64,000 nucleotides of DNA, taken from NCBI RefSeq assembly GCF_018343545.2, contig NZ_JAGYPE020000001.1, forward strand, positions 240,259 through 304,258, given 5' to 3'. Shown here piece by piece: positions 45,749 to 54,645 of this stretch. A program made the translations under genes and the position numbers. Numbering within the stretch: the stretch's first letter is position 1; each line of letters begins with the position of its first letter. The notes under the pieces were generated by a model, which saw only the letters and a list, made by a program, of their open reading frames with translations, did no database searches and was not told the origin of the DNA. Origin of the DNA: Neobacillus citreus. GTDB taxonomy: Bacteria > Bacillota > Bacilli > Bacillales > Cytobacillaceae.

Positions 45749-46576
45749 TTATCTTTCAATCGCCTTTTGCAATACATAATAATAAAGAGATGATTGATCA
45801 CTTTTCTTTAAGGCTGTTGCCATCCAGCCATTATTAAAGTAGTGGGTGAATACCTCCCGCGTCCGCATCCTCCATTCTAAGGCGAGAGACATCCGCTGAA
45901 TTTTAATTTCCTGGATATTACCCGGAACTGGAACATATAAAAGCTCTGCATTATTTCCGTTATCAAGGTGAACGGACTCTGGCACAGGAAATCCCAGCTC
46001 GTCATAGATTACATTTATCAATCGTAGAACGTCACCAGTTTCATTCACATCAGGGGCCACTTCAGCCTTTTCTTCGGCAATACGCCACTCCACTAGAAAC
46101 CGGTCGGACGGCATTCCGGCATTAAGAACGTCGGGCATATCCCCATAGCAATTTTCAATATATTTCTTACAAGCCCCGCCTAACTTGCTTAAATTCAAAT
46201 ATCCGTTTACGGTTTCAAGCGGATCATATGTCCACTCAATATGCTTGTAGCCTTTTTCCAAGGCGACTTCCCGCTGCTTTCGTTTTAATTTTTCGCCAAT
46301 CCCGATTCTTCTATAATCAGGATGAATCCCCATACTATGTGAGCATAAATAGACGCTCGAGCCATTAAAGCCTGGAAAGCTGTATTGGAAACCGATTAGT
46401 TTTTCATTCAGGAAAGCTCCAATGACCAGCCCTCCGTTTTTTACTACTGCAACGTAATGGTTGACAGGCACGGGATCATCATCTGCCCAAACAATGCGTT
46501 CAAGGTTGGTGACTAAAGCTAGTTCCTCGGGAGAAGTAATTGTTCGTAAAGAGATGTTTTCTATTATTTCTTTCAA
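45749..46576 (-). CDS. GNAT acyltransferase (COG3375-like) in a racemase operon
   Basis: A 275-residue acyl-CoA-dependent N-acyltransferase. The CoA-binding core GIHPDYRRIGIGEKLKRKQ contains R90-x-G-I-G. The region after residue 115 (IEWTYDPLETVNGYLNLSKLGG) is typical of this branch. The TTG start lies 6 nt after AGGA. It is the last gene of the racemase-ABC-transporter-GNAT operon. In B. cereus and Geobacillus a related racemase is encoded with a GNAT that succinylates D-amino acids before racemisation; acylation of an amino acid taken up by the ABC system is the inferred role here. Confidence 0.8.
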   Translation of the reverse strand: MKEIIENISLRTITSPEELALVTNLERIVWADDDPVPVNHYVAVVKNGGLVIGAFLNEKLIGFQYSFPGFNGSSVYLCSHSMGIHPDYRRIGIGEKLKRKQREVALEKGYKHIEWTYDPLETVNGYLNLSKLGGACKKYIENCYGDMPDVLNAGMPSDRFLVEWRIAEEKAEVAPDVNETGDVLRLINVIYDELGFPVPESVHLDNGNNAELLYVPVPGNIQEIKIQRMSLALEWRMRTREVFTHYFNNGWMATALKKSDQSSLYYYVLQKAIER

Positions 46577-46605
46577 AATTATTCCTGCTTTCTTATAAAC
46601 AATGA

Positions 46606-47364
46606 TTATACGACCCTTTTTAAGAAGCTTTTTAACCGATCACTTCTTGGATTGGTGAAGAGTTCGGCCGGCGGACCTTGCTCCTCAATCACACCGTTAC
46701 TCATATAAATTACTCTATCCGCAACCTCTTTGGCAAACATCATCTCATGCGTTACGACAACCATGGTCATGCCTTCCTCTGCTAGCTGTTTCATAACGTT
46801 CAGAACCTCACTGACAAGTTCTGGGTCAAGGGCAGAGGTTGGTTCATCAAATAACATGATTTTCGGATTTATGGCAAGTGCACGTGCTATGGCTACCCGC
46901 TGCTGTTGTCCACCCGATAACTTGCGGGGGTAGACATCTTTTTTGTCTTTCAGTCCCACTTTATCTAAAAGGGTTAAGGCTGATTCAATTGCTTCCGCCT
47001 TTGATTTTTTCAAGGCGTGCATCGGTGCTTCAATGACATTTTCCAAGACAGTCAAATGCGGGAATAGATTAAATTGTTGAAAAACCATCCCTACCTCATG
47101 ACGTCGGATTTGCTGGATAACTCTTGGCGTATAATTTAGCTCAATTCCGTCAATGACAATTTTCCCGCTGGTTAATGTTTCGAGTCCATTCAGGCAGCGA
47201 AGAAGGGTGCTTTTTCCAGATCCGCTGGAACCGATTAGGGAAACTACTTCTCCGGGATAAACCTGCAAATCTATTCCTTTTAATACTTCCAACTGGTTAA
47301 AACTCTTATGGACATTTTCAATTTGAATAATAGGATGAAGATGATCCTTTACTTTATTTGACAC
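46606..47364 (-). CDS. Polar amino-acid ABC transporter, ATPase
   Basis: A 252-residue ATPase with Walker [10 protein letters not shown], signature [10 protein letters not shown], Walker [10 protein letters not shown] and H-loop VVVTHE. It belongs to the PAAT (GlnQ/TcyN/HisP) group. The GTG start is 8 nt after GGGAGG; a TTG two codons earlier abuts it. It powers the uptake system formed with the permease and binding lipoprotein directly upstream, 18 bp away. Confidence 0.92.
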   Translation of the reverse strand: MSNKVKDHLHPIIQIENVHKSFNQLEVLKGIDLQVYPGEVVSLIGSSGSGKSTLLRCLNGLETLTSGKIVIDGIELNYTPRVIQQIRRHEVGMVFQQFNLFPHLTVLENVIEAPMHALKKSKAEAIESALTLLDKVGLKDKKDVYPRKLSGGQQQRVAIARALAINPKIMLFDEPTSALDPELVSEVLNVMKQLAEEGMTMVVVTHEMMFAKEVADRVIYMSNGVIEEQGPPAELFTNPRSDRLKSFLKRVV

Positions 47365-47382
47365 CCACAAGCCCTCCCTTCT

Positions 47383-48039
47383 TTAATGTTCGCTGATGGA
47401 CATTTTAAATTCTATCTTGCTTAGGAAAAATGATAAGATCGTTGTCATAATTAAGTATAGCAGAGCTGCGGAAATATAAAATTCGATAAAGGCATAGTTT
47501 GTTGAGGCGAACCTTTGTGAAGTCATCATCAACTCTGAAACGGTGACAAGGGAGGCTAGTGATGAATCTTTTAATAGTGTAATAGATTCATTGCCGATTG
47601 CCGGAATGCTGACTCGAAATGCCTGTGGAAAAATAATTCTGCGCATAATCGTCGGATAGCTTAACCCCAACGATTGGGCCGCTTCCATTTGCCCCTTCGG
47701 GATTGAGAGAATACCGCCCCTTAAAATTTCCGCAATATACGCACCGGCATTGATTCCGAGCGCCAAGACGGCTGCAGGGAATGGCGCTAATTCAACCCCT
47801 ATTTGCGGCAAACCGAAATAAACCAGAAATAATTGAACTAATAAAGGCGTTCCACGCAGTGTCCAAATATAAAAGTTAGCAAACAATGAAAATGGCTTAA
47901 ATTTTGAGATCTTCATGATGACAATGACAATTCCCATTACCAATCCTAAAGCGATGGAAAAAATGAAGATTTCAAGTGTCGTCACAGATGCTTTTAGCAG
48001 AAATGGAACGTATTGCTCCACTAGAGAAAAATCTAACAT
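47383..48039 (-). CDS. Polar amino-acid ABC transporter, permease
   Basis: A 218-residue membrane permease with the PAAT/HisMQ pattern: TTLEIFIFSIALGLVMGI, WTLRGTPLLVQLFLVYFGLP, and the EAA loop MEAAQSLGLSYPTIMRRIIFPQAFR that contacts the ATPase. Five helices are visible. AAGGGG lies 8 nt before the ATG. Only one permease gene is present, so it should work as a homodimer. Confidence 0.92.
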   Translation of the reverse strand: MLDFSLVEQYVPFLLKASVTTLEIFIFSIALGLVMGIVIVIMKISKFKPFSLFANFYIWTLRGTPLLVQLFLVYFGLPQIGVELAPFPAAVLALGINAGAYIAEILRGGILSIPKGQMEAAQSLGLSYPTIMRRIIFPQAFRVSIPAIGNESITLLKDSSLASLVTVSELMMTSQRFASTNYAFIEFYISAALLYLIMTTILSFFLSKIEFKMSISEH

Positions 48040-48051
48040 TTTTTCAGCCCC

Positions 48052-48840
48052 TTATCGGATGTCTTTTCCGAACCACTTTTTGCTGATGGCTTCAAAGCTT
48101 CCGTCTTTTTGCATATCAGCTATTACCTTATTGATTTCTTTACGAAGTTCATGATCTTCCTTGCGAATGGTCATACCAGCCTTCTCCGTATTCAATAAGC
48201 CATCAATAGCCTTAAAGGAATACTTTTGATCAATAATGATTTTAGCACCGACACCTTGGTCCGTTGCTACGCCATTAAGCCTTCCTGCTGCCAGGTCCTC
48301 AAAAGCAAGAAAGTCATTTTTATATAATTTGACATCTGCTCCATTCTTAGTAGCCATTTCTGCAGCTGTAGTCGAAATCGTTACACCGATTGCTTTGCCT
48401 TTCATATCTTTTGCTGTTTTAATAGAAGAATTGTTTGGAACAAAGAGCTGGTTTCCGGTCGTGAAATAATTGTCGCTAAATGAAACCTTCTTCTTTCTTT
48501 CTTCCGTAATAGCCATATCAGAAATGATAATATCAAACTTTTTACCTATTAATGCAGGAATCATACTATCCCAAGGAGTGGCTACAAGGACGGGTTTCAC
48601 ACCAAGTCTTTTGGCAACTTCATTAGCGATTTCCACATCAAATCCTTCTAACTCATTGCTTTTGTTGATGTAGTTATACGGAGGATACGCTCCTTCAATG
48701 GCAACATGAATTTCACCTTTATCCTTTATCGCCTTAAGGGTACCGCCATCTGCCGAACCGTTGGTCTCTTTACTGCCTCCGCACGCTGCCATAATCATCA
48801 TTAAAAAAATTAAACCCATTCCTAGTACATACTTTTTCAT
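48052..48840 (-). CDS. Polar amino-acid ABC transporter, substrate-binding lipoprotein
   Basis: A 262-residue lipoprotein: signal peptide with lipobox MAAC (Cys at about residue 20) and an SBP family-3 fold (GTLKAIKDKGEIHVAIEGAYPPYNYIN...GFDVEIANEVAKRLG). It captures a polar amino acid or similar compound outside the cell. AAAGGAG lies 11 nt before the ATG. It follows the racemase by about 33 bp. The ligand is unknown. Confidence 0.92.
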   Translation of the reverse strand: MKKYVLGMGLIFLMMIMAACGGSKETNGSADGGTLKAIKDKGEIHVAIEGAYPPYNYINKSNELEGFDVEIANEVAKRLGVKPVLVATPWDSMIPALIGKKFDIIISDMAITEERKKKVSFSDNYFTTGNQLFVPNNSSIKTAKDMKGKAIGVTISTTAAEMATKNGADVKLYKNDFLAFEDLAAGRLNGVATDQGVGAKIIIDQKYSFKAIDGLLNTEKAGMTIRKEDHELRKEINKVIADMQKDGSFEAISKKWFGKDIR

Positions 48841-48872
48841 TTGTAGTTCACTCCTTTATATTAGTTTTAAAA

Positions 48873-49982
48873 TTAAGATACCGTCTCTTTTTTAATCATT
48901 AATTCCTGGAGCGTATTCTCATTAACTTCGATGCCCAGTCCCGGTTTGCCACTTAAATGAACGAATGGGATTTGATATTCCAGGTTGCCAATGTCCTTAC
49001 TAAAAAGTAATGGCCCGGTTAATTCTGTACTGGTAATATTTTTTCTGGCAATGGCGGTATGATAGCCGGCCGCAGAACCGATAGAGGATTCGACCATCGA
49101 ACCAATCTGGCAGGAGATTCCTGCAGATTCTGCGGTTTTTGCAATATGAATGGCTGGATAGATCCCGCCTGTTTTCATTAATTTAATATTGATTTTATCT
49201 GCAGCACCTTTTTTAATAATTTCGATCACATCTGAACCGCCATGAACTGTCTCATCAGCCATAATCGGAATAACCGTTTTCTTTCGCAATTCCGCGAGCC
49301 CATCAAAATCTCCCATTTTAATCGGCTGCTCCAGCCATGAAATACGAAGCGGGTCAAGTAATGGCAGGACTTGAGCTGCTGTCGCATAATCATTCCAGCC
49401 CTGATTAACATCAACACGAATTGGGACGCCGTATCCAACTGCTTTACGGACAGCCTTTATTCGTTCAACATCTTTAAAAGCCTCCGTTCCAACCTTTAAT
49501 TTTAAGGAGCGGTATCCTCTTTCGACGGCTAGTTTTGCTTTTTCCGCCATTACCTCTGGCTCCTCGATACTTAACACTTTAGGAAAAGTAAGCTCGTCAT
49601 GGTATTTTCCGCCAATAAGATCATAAACCGGCTTCGCTAAATACTTCCCCATCAGATCATAACAAGCTATATCAACTGCTGCCTTGGCTGCCGGGTTGGC
49701 ATAGATGCGACTGTCCATAATATGGTGAATTTTTTCAATTTCAAATGGGTTCTCCCCCATCACAGCAGGCAATAATTGGTGCTTTAATACCTCAATTGCG
49801 CTAAAGAAAGATTCCCCTGTCACATGCTCATCAGGAACTCCTTCCCCATATCCTGTTAAACCATCATCCGTTTCCAGCTTTACAATGACAGAAGGCATAT
49901 AGTCATAAGTTTCATATGAAATAATAAAAGGTGTTTCTAAAGGCAGGTGAATGCCAATGATGTCTGCTTTAATGATTTTCAT
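48873..49982 (-). CDS. Enolase-superfamily racemase/epimerase (MLE subgroup)
   Basis: A 369-residue TIM-barrel enzyme with all catalytic parts of the muconate-lactonising subgroup: KxK at K161/K163 (SLKLKVG), metal ligands D191/E218/D243 (DVNQGW, WLEQP, MADET) and the opposing K267 in INIKLMKTGG. The DxD motif that marks L-Ala-D/L-Glu epimerases is ExT here (TELTGPL), which speaks against that activity. The neighbours (amino-acid ABC transporter and GNAT) suggest an N-succinyl- or N-acyl-amino-acid racemase. It is first in the operon, with GGGGAG 7 nt before the ATG. Confidence 0.82.
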   Translation of the reverse strand: MKIIKADIIGIHLPLETPFIISYETYDYMPSVIVKLETDDGLTGYGEGVPDEHVTGESFFSAIEVLKHQLLPAVMGENPFEIEKIHHIMDSRIYANPAAKAAVDIACYDLMGKYLAKPVYDLIGGKYHDELTFPKVLSIEEPEVMAEKAKLAVERGYRSLKLKVGTEAFKDVERIKAVRKAVGYGVPIRVDVNQGWNDYATAAQVLPLLDPLRISWLEQPIKMGDFDGLAELRKKTVIPIMADETVHGGSDVIEIIKKGAADKINIKLMKTGGIYPAIHIAKTAESAGISCQIGSMVESSIGSAAGYHTAIARKNITSTELTGPLLFSKDIGNLEYQIPFVHLSGKPGLGIEVNENTLQELMIKKETVS

Positions 49983-50000
49983 GTTGATCTCCCCTTCACG

Positions 50001-50072
50001 TTAGCGACAAGTGTCGTTTCACTGTCGCTAATTGGATGTTTTTATAATATACTGAAAAATCCTAAAAATCAA
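50001..50072 (-). promoter_or_regulatory. Promoter and palindromic operator of the racemase operon
   Basis: Promoter TTGATT (50067-50072), 17 bp, TATTAT (50044-50049), read on the minus strand. Just downstream lies a perfect inverted repeat TTAGCGACA (50001-50009) and TGTCGCTAA (50023-50031), with an inner TGTCG half-site. The gene facing it upstream encodes an unusual wHTH regulator, the likely binder. Confidence 0.75.
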
Positions 50073-50077
50073 TCGTT

Positions 50078-51415
50078 TTATTGGTTTAATATAAAATAGT
50101 TTTTTAGTTTCTCAGAGATGTTATAAAGCGCACGCGGACGGCCTTGATCATATGGCTGCTCCTCCCCTGTAATGTGTATAAAATCATGATCAAGAAATCT
50201 TTTTATAAACCTCTCTGCTGAACGCCTGCTTACCGCTAAGTAATCGGCCAATTCCTGCGCTGAAAATGAACGAAATTGGTTAAGCCTAATAAAATCAAAA
50301 AACCTTAGCAAATTTTTAGAGGTCATTTTAAGCTCATCGGCTAATAATTGAATATCGTGATCTTCATTTTTTAAAATATATTGTTTTTCATTTTCAAATA
50401 AGGGACCTATTAATTTTTTGTCTTCGTCCAGCAGGAAAATAGTTGTCTTTTCTGTTGAATGTTTTTCAGTAAAGTATAATGCCCCTTTTGCATGGTTTTC
50501 CGCATCTTTCATGGTATAACCGTAGCCGATACCAATTTGCATTGAGGATTTAATTTTCTCTTCTAGTTCAAAAACTTTTTGCAAATGTTCCTTCTGAACT
50601 TCCTCTAAGGATCCTCGATTAGTATAAATAAGAAACGGCTGATAGTGATCTAATGAAACCTTTGCATTTAATTGTCGTGCCATTTCGTTTAAATATTGCA
50701 GCATTTGGAGCCGGAATACCTGATCATCCTGAGGGTCTGGCTGATTTACTTTCAATGAAATGACAGCAATTTGCGAATCCTTGGTTTTCTTCAGTTTAGT
50801 CAATGTAATGGCTTTTTCCAGACTCTCTTTTAAGGCTTGCTTGGGCTGGACCATATTAATGGTCGGAACACCGAAATTCTGAAGCTCTTTATAAACAGCA
50901 TGTATACTTGTTAAAGCAAACTGTGTTTTTTTTGCAAAATAAAGGTCTTTGTGAAACCGGACAAACTGTGAAATATCAAAAGCAGACTTCTCTTTTTCTA
51001 ACTGATAGATCCACGGGTAATCCTTTACATAAAGAGGACCATTTGAAATCTTTATTTCTTTTAAGACATTGTCCAGGAAGTCCTTTTTGGGCAAGTCAAT
51101 TGAAATCTTTTCAAGCGAAATTTTCTCATGAAGGTAAACCGAAAATAAGGATAAGGAAACCATAAACTCGTTAAATGTAGAGTACGTTGCCAATATCCGA
51201 GATTCGTTTATTTTTTCCTGTCCGTAATAATAGGCAATAACTCCTGATAATAGCAAGATATCAGTCTCTATCCCCGCCTTTTCAATCAAATGATCGATTT
51301 CCCACGGAGAGTCATACGTGTAGTTGATAAATTCGACATCAGGAAATAAGTCGTAGAATTCGGAAATAGCATCAATAAATAAATTTGAACCAATTACACC
51401 AATAACGTCCAACAT
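50078..51415 (-). CDS. Uncharacterised regulator: sensory domain, degenerate nucleotide-cyclase-like domain, C-terminal winged HTH
   Basis: A 445-residue soluble protein of unusual build. Residues 1-90 look like a PrpR-N or response-domain-like sensory fold (MLDVIGVIGSNLFIDAISEFY; TDILLLSGVIAYYYG). The middle, about 210-335, resembles a degenerate GGDEF/GTP-cyclohydrolase-III-type domain (QIAVISLKV; MQIGIGYGYTMKDAENHAKGALYF). The last 60 residues form a winged helix (FSAQELADYLAVSRRSAERFIKRFLDHDFI). The start ATG has AAGGAG 5 nt upstream. It is divergent in role but same strand, directly upstream of the racemase operon. I know of no characterised protein with this build. Confidence 0.7.
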   Translation of the reverse strand: MLDVIGVIGSNLFIDAISEFYDLFPDVEFINYTYDSPWEIDHLIEKAGIETDILLLSGVIAYYYGQEKINESRILATYSTFNEFMVSLSLFSVYLHEKISLEKISIDLPKKDFLDNVLKEIKISNGPLYVKDYPWIYQLEKEKSAFDISQFVRFHKDLYFAKKTQFALTSIHAVYKELQNFGVPTINMVQPKQALKESLEKAITLTKLKKTKDSQIAVISLKVNQPDPQDDQVFRLQMLQYLNEMARQLNAKVSLDHYQPFLIYTNRGSLEEVQKEHLQKVFELEEKIKSSMQIGIGYGYTMKDAENHAKGALYFTEKHSTEKTTIFLLDEDKKLIGPLFENEKQYILKNEDHDIQLLADELKMTSKNLLRFFDFIRLNQFRSFSAQELADYLAVSRRSAERFIKRFLDHDFIHITGEEQPYDQGRPRALYNISEKLKNYFILNQ

Positions 51416-51512
51416 AACACTCCTTCCTAATTTATTTAATTTCGAGTATATCATGTAACAAGAAAAGTGTAACCAAGTATTTACATATTAAATAGTTTTG
51501 CCAATGCCAATG

Positions 51513-51542
51513 AAAAAAGACTGAGCAGACTCAGTCTTTTTT
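51513..51542. terminator. Terminator at the pirin 3' end
   Basis: Stem AAAAAAGACTGAG/CTCAGTCTTTTTT with a 3-nt loop. It overlaps the last codons of the pirin gene and ends it on the minus strand. Confidence 0.85.
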
Positions 51543-52229
51543 CATCTCAATCAATAATAGATGGGATGTTTCATTTGCTTTAATTTGAATATCTTCCTCA
51601 ACAATTTCCATGGCATCTCTCGTATTTAAAGAAAGATCATTGATTGTTGAACTTCCTTCGATTTGCACCAAATAGGCTTGTCTTCCTGCACTAACTGGAA
51701 AACTGATTTCTTTGCCTGCTTCAAGTTCCAATGAATAGATGTTTGCATCCTGGTTTATTTTGATTGGGGCGTCCCCTTCCTTACTTGAAACCATATGAAG
51801 CCACTGGTTGTGCCGATCTTCCCAATTAAATCGGTAATCACCATAATTCGGCTCATACCCCGCCCTATCTGGGAGAATCCAGATTTGCAAAAATCGTAAT
51901 GTCTCGCTGCCAAGATTATGCTCGCTATGGAAGACACCTGTCCCCGCACTCATATATTGGACATGGCCGCGTGTAACCGTATTTTTGTTTCCCATACTGT
52001 CTCCATGTGTAAGATCTCCATTCACCACATAAGAAACAATCTCCATTTCTTTATGGGGATGAAGATTAAATCCAGTACCGGGTGCGACCAAATCGTCATT
52101 GATGACTCTCAACTGCCCGAAATGGATATTTTTCGGATTATAGTACTCTGCAAATGAGAAATGGAAAATACTATTTAGCCAGCCTAAATTACTTCGTCCC
52201 ATTTTTTCGTTATCTAATTTTCTGAGCAT
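51531..52229 (-). CDS. Pirin-family cupin (YhhW-like)
   Basis: A 232-residue double cupin. The metal ligands of the N-terminal barrel are visible in FNLHPHKEMEIVSYVV and GVFHSEHN. Pirins of this kind can act as quercetinases in vitro; the cell role is unclear. GGAGG lies 8 nt before the ATG. It is a stand-alone gene with a strong terminator. Confidence 0.88.
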   Translation of the reverse strand: MLRKLDNEKMGRSNLGWLNSIFHFSFAEYYNPKNIHFGQLRVINDDLVAPGTGFNLHPHKEMEIVSYVVNGDLTHGDSMGNKNTVTRGHVQYMSAGTGVFHSEHNLGSETLRFLQIWILPDRAGYEPNYGDYRFNWEDRHNQWLHMVSSKEGDAPIKINQDANIYSLELEAGKEISFPVSAGRQAYLVQIEGSSTINDLSLNTRDAMEIVEEDIQIKANETSHLLLIEMKKD

Positions 52230-52433
52230 GTCATTGGTCCTCCTTCATTGCCTCTATTAAAACCTCAATTTAAATCATTTCGAATTCGAGATAATTCTAG
52301 TACTTTTCCTTGTGTTTGTCAAACTCGCCAAAATCCCCACTTGATTTAAAATGAACGGTTATAAAGGCCTTCTTATTTTGAAAAAAACTAAATATATTGT
52401 CTTATAACCTTCATTAAAGGGGTGTGGACTTTC

Positions 52434-53288
52434 GTGAAAAAAATAGCTGTTGCCATTATTCATGGGATTGGCAGACAAGACAAGGACTTTGCTTCAGGCA
52501 TGATTGGCATGCTAAAAAAGAATTTTGCCAAGAAAATAGGAAATTTGGTCACAGACCCTTCTTCCCAGCTGATATTCCAGCCCATTCAATGGTCAGAGGT
52601 ATTAGAGAACAGAGAGGAAGAACTTTATGAGAAAATCGTTTTGAACCACAAGTTGGATTATCAAAAACTTCGTCATTTTCTTATTCATTATATGGGAGAT
52701 GTCATCGCCTATCAGCCTGTGGAGTCAGCAAAGCATAATTACGAAAGAGTCCATGAAAAAATTGCCGAAAATCTTCGTGAGCTTGCTAATAATGCCGGCG
52801 GGAATGCCCCATTATGCGTGATTTCCCATAGTTTAGGGTCGGTCATCACGAGTAATTATTTCTATGATTTGCAGTATAAAGAAAATGACGGCACTGTAGA
52901 TGGGAGTCAATTTTCACCTTTAGAAAATGGGGACACTATTACCCTTTTTTATACCTTAGGAACGACCCTTCCATTATGGAGTCTGCGTTATTTTAACTTT
53001 GACCAGCCCATCAAAATCCCTTCGCCCAAACTGAAGGAATTCTATCCCGGCTTAAACGGTGAATGGATCAATTTTTATGATAAAGACGATATTCTAGGCT
53101 ATCCATTACGGCCGATCAATGACATTTATAAAAATGCGGTTACTGAGGATAGGCAGGTAAACGTAGGAAATATTTTAACAAGCTGGAACCCTTTGTGCCA
53201 TATGAGTTATTTTAGAGACAAGGATGTAATTGAAGGGATTGCGGATGGGTTGGTTCGGACGTGGAGGCATATAAATAAACCAAACTGA
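52434..53288 (+). CDS. Alpha/beta-hydrolase-like protein
   Basis: A 284-residue soluble protein with VAIIHGIGR (oxyanion strand) at the start and the nucleophile elbow SHSLGS near residue 133. It resembles Bacillus proteins sometimes mislabelled as chemotaxis proteins. The substrate is unknown. The GTG at 52434 is preferred; it lies 11 nt after AAGGGG. It precedes the erythromycin-esterase-like gene by 46 bp, so the two may be cotranscribed. Confidence 0.75.
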   Translation: MKKIAVAIIHGIGRQDKDFASGMIGMLKKNFAKKIGNLVTDPSSQLIFQPIQWSEVLENREEELYEKIVLNHKLDYQKLRHFLIHYMGDVIAYQPVESAKHNYERVHEKIAENLRELANNAGGNAPLCVISHSLGSVITSNYFYDLQYKENDGTVDGSQFSPLENGDTITLFYTLGTTLPLWSLRYFNFDQPIKIPSPKLKEFYPGLNGEWINFYDKDDILGYPLRPINDIYKNAVTEDRQVNVGNILTSWNPLCHMSYFRDKDVIEGIADGLVRTWRHINKPN

Positions 53289-53334
53289 AAAAAATAAAAA
53301 TGCTTCTTACAAAAAGCAACTGGAGTATGAAATC

Positions 53335-54600
53335 ATGAATGAAAACCAAATTCAAGCCATTAAAAATCACACCATTCCACTAAAAGAGGTGAATGACTTC
53401 CAGCCTTTAATAGAGGAAATCAATCACCAGAAATATGTATTATTAGGAGAATCCTCACACGGGACTTCTGAATTCTATAAGATTCGGTCGGAGCTTACAA
53501 AAAAGTTAATCCAAGAAAAAGGATTCACTTTTATTGCAGTTGAAGGTGATTGGCCGGCCTGCCAACAGGTTAACCGCTATATCAAAGGTTATGATAACGA
53601 ATATACCAATGCCCGCGAGGTATTAGCCGCGTTTAACCGCTGGCCGACATGGATGTGGGCAAATGAAGAAATTATTAGGTTGATTGAATGGTTAAAGGAC
53701 TACAATCATAACCTGCCAACAGACCGACGGATTGGCTTTTATGGAGTCGATGTTTATAGCTTATGGGAATCAATGGACGAAATCATTAAATATCTTGAAA
53801 AAACAAATCCTTCAAGCGTCGAAGCAGCAAAAAAGGCATTCGCCTGCTTTGAACCCTTTAATCGCGAGGGGCAAATGTACGGGGTATCGGCTTCCTTTTA
53901 TGCAGAAGACTGCCATGATGAGGTCATTAACCTTCTGACAGATATTGTGACAAACAAAAAGAAATATTCAAGCTCCGAAGAAGGCCAATTAAACCTGGAA
54001 GTTAACGCAATCGTCACAGCTAACGCCGAAAACTATTACCGGACGATGGTCGTAAATGATAATGAGTCTTGGAATATCCGCGACAGGCATATGGTGGAGG
54101 TCATTACCAAAATCGGTTCCTATAATGGTAAAAACGCAAAAGGCATCATTTGGGAGCACAATACCCATGTCGGTGACGCACGAGCGACGGACATGGCGGA
54201 TGAAGGACTTGTGAATGTTGGGCAGCTATTAAGGGAACAGGAAGGACAGGAAAATGTCTATATTGTCGGATTTGGCACCCATCGCGGGACCGTTATTGCA
54301 GCAGATTCATGGGGTGTAGATTTTAAAAGAATGATTGTTCCTCCCGCCCAAAAAGGTAGCTGGGAGGACCTGATGCACGAAGCCGGAAATCACGACAAGC
54401 TGATTCTTTTCAACGAAACCATTCGGCAGCATTTTTCCAGCAGGATTGGCCACCGTGCAATCGGAGTTGTTTACGATCCCAGGTATGAACACTTTGGAAA
54501 CTATGTACCATCAGTAATAGCGGAACGATATGACGCCTTTATCTATATAGATTCTACAACCGCACTTGAGCCGCTCGCGGTCGAAACAGTGTTTGTATAA
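53335..54600 (+). CDS. Erythromycin-esterase-like (EreA/EreB superfamily) hydrolase
   Basis: A 421-residue protein with the family motifs LLGESSHGTSEFYKIR (His near residue 46), FIAVEGDWPACQQVNRYI, FYGVDVYSLW, and IIWEHNTHVGDARAT, including the catalytic His of EHNTHVGD. The Bacillus members (Bcr-type) do not hydrolyse macrolides, so it should not be read as a resistance gene. TGGAG lies 9 nt before the ATG. It is followed by a terminator. Confidence 0.87.
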   Translation: MNENQIQAIKNHTIPLKEVNDFQPLIEEINHQKYVLLGESSHGTSEFYKIRSELTKKLIQEKGFTFIAVEGDWPACQQVNRYIKGYDNEYTNAREVLAAFNRWPTWMWANEEIIRLIEWLKDYNHNLPTDRRIGFYGVDVYSLWESMDEIIKYLEKTNPSSVEAAKKAFACFEPFNREGQMYGVSASFYAEDCHDEVINLLTDIVTNKKKYSSSEEGQLNLEVNAIVTANAENYYRTMVVNDNESWNIRDRHMVEVITKIGSYNGKNAKGIIWEHNTHVGDARATDMADEGLVNVGQLLREQEGQENVYIVGFGTHRGTVIAADSWGVDFKRMIVPPAQKGSWEDLMHEAGNHDKLILFNETIRQHFSSRIGHRAIGVVYDPRYEHFGNYVPSVIAERYDAFIYIDSTTALEPLAVETVFV

Positions 54601-54602
54601 TA

Positions 54603-54632
54603 AAAAGCCGCTCACAACTGAGCGGCTCTTTA
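54603..54632. terminator. Terminator after the EreA-like gene
   Basis: Stem AAAGCCGCTC/GAGCGGCTCTTT with a 6-nt loop, between convergent genes; bidirectional. Confidence 0.88.
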
Positions 54633-54645
54633 TATAGTCTCGATA

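Noticed and set aside
53335-54600. Macrolide resistance gene
   Set aside because: The superfamily match is real, but chromosomal Bacillus members of this branch are not known to hydrolyse macrolides, and there is no resistance context.
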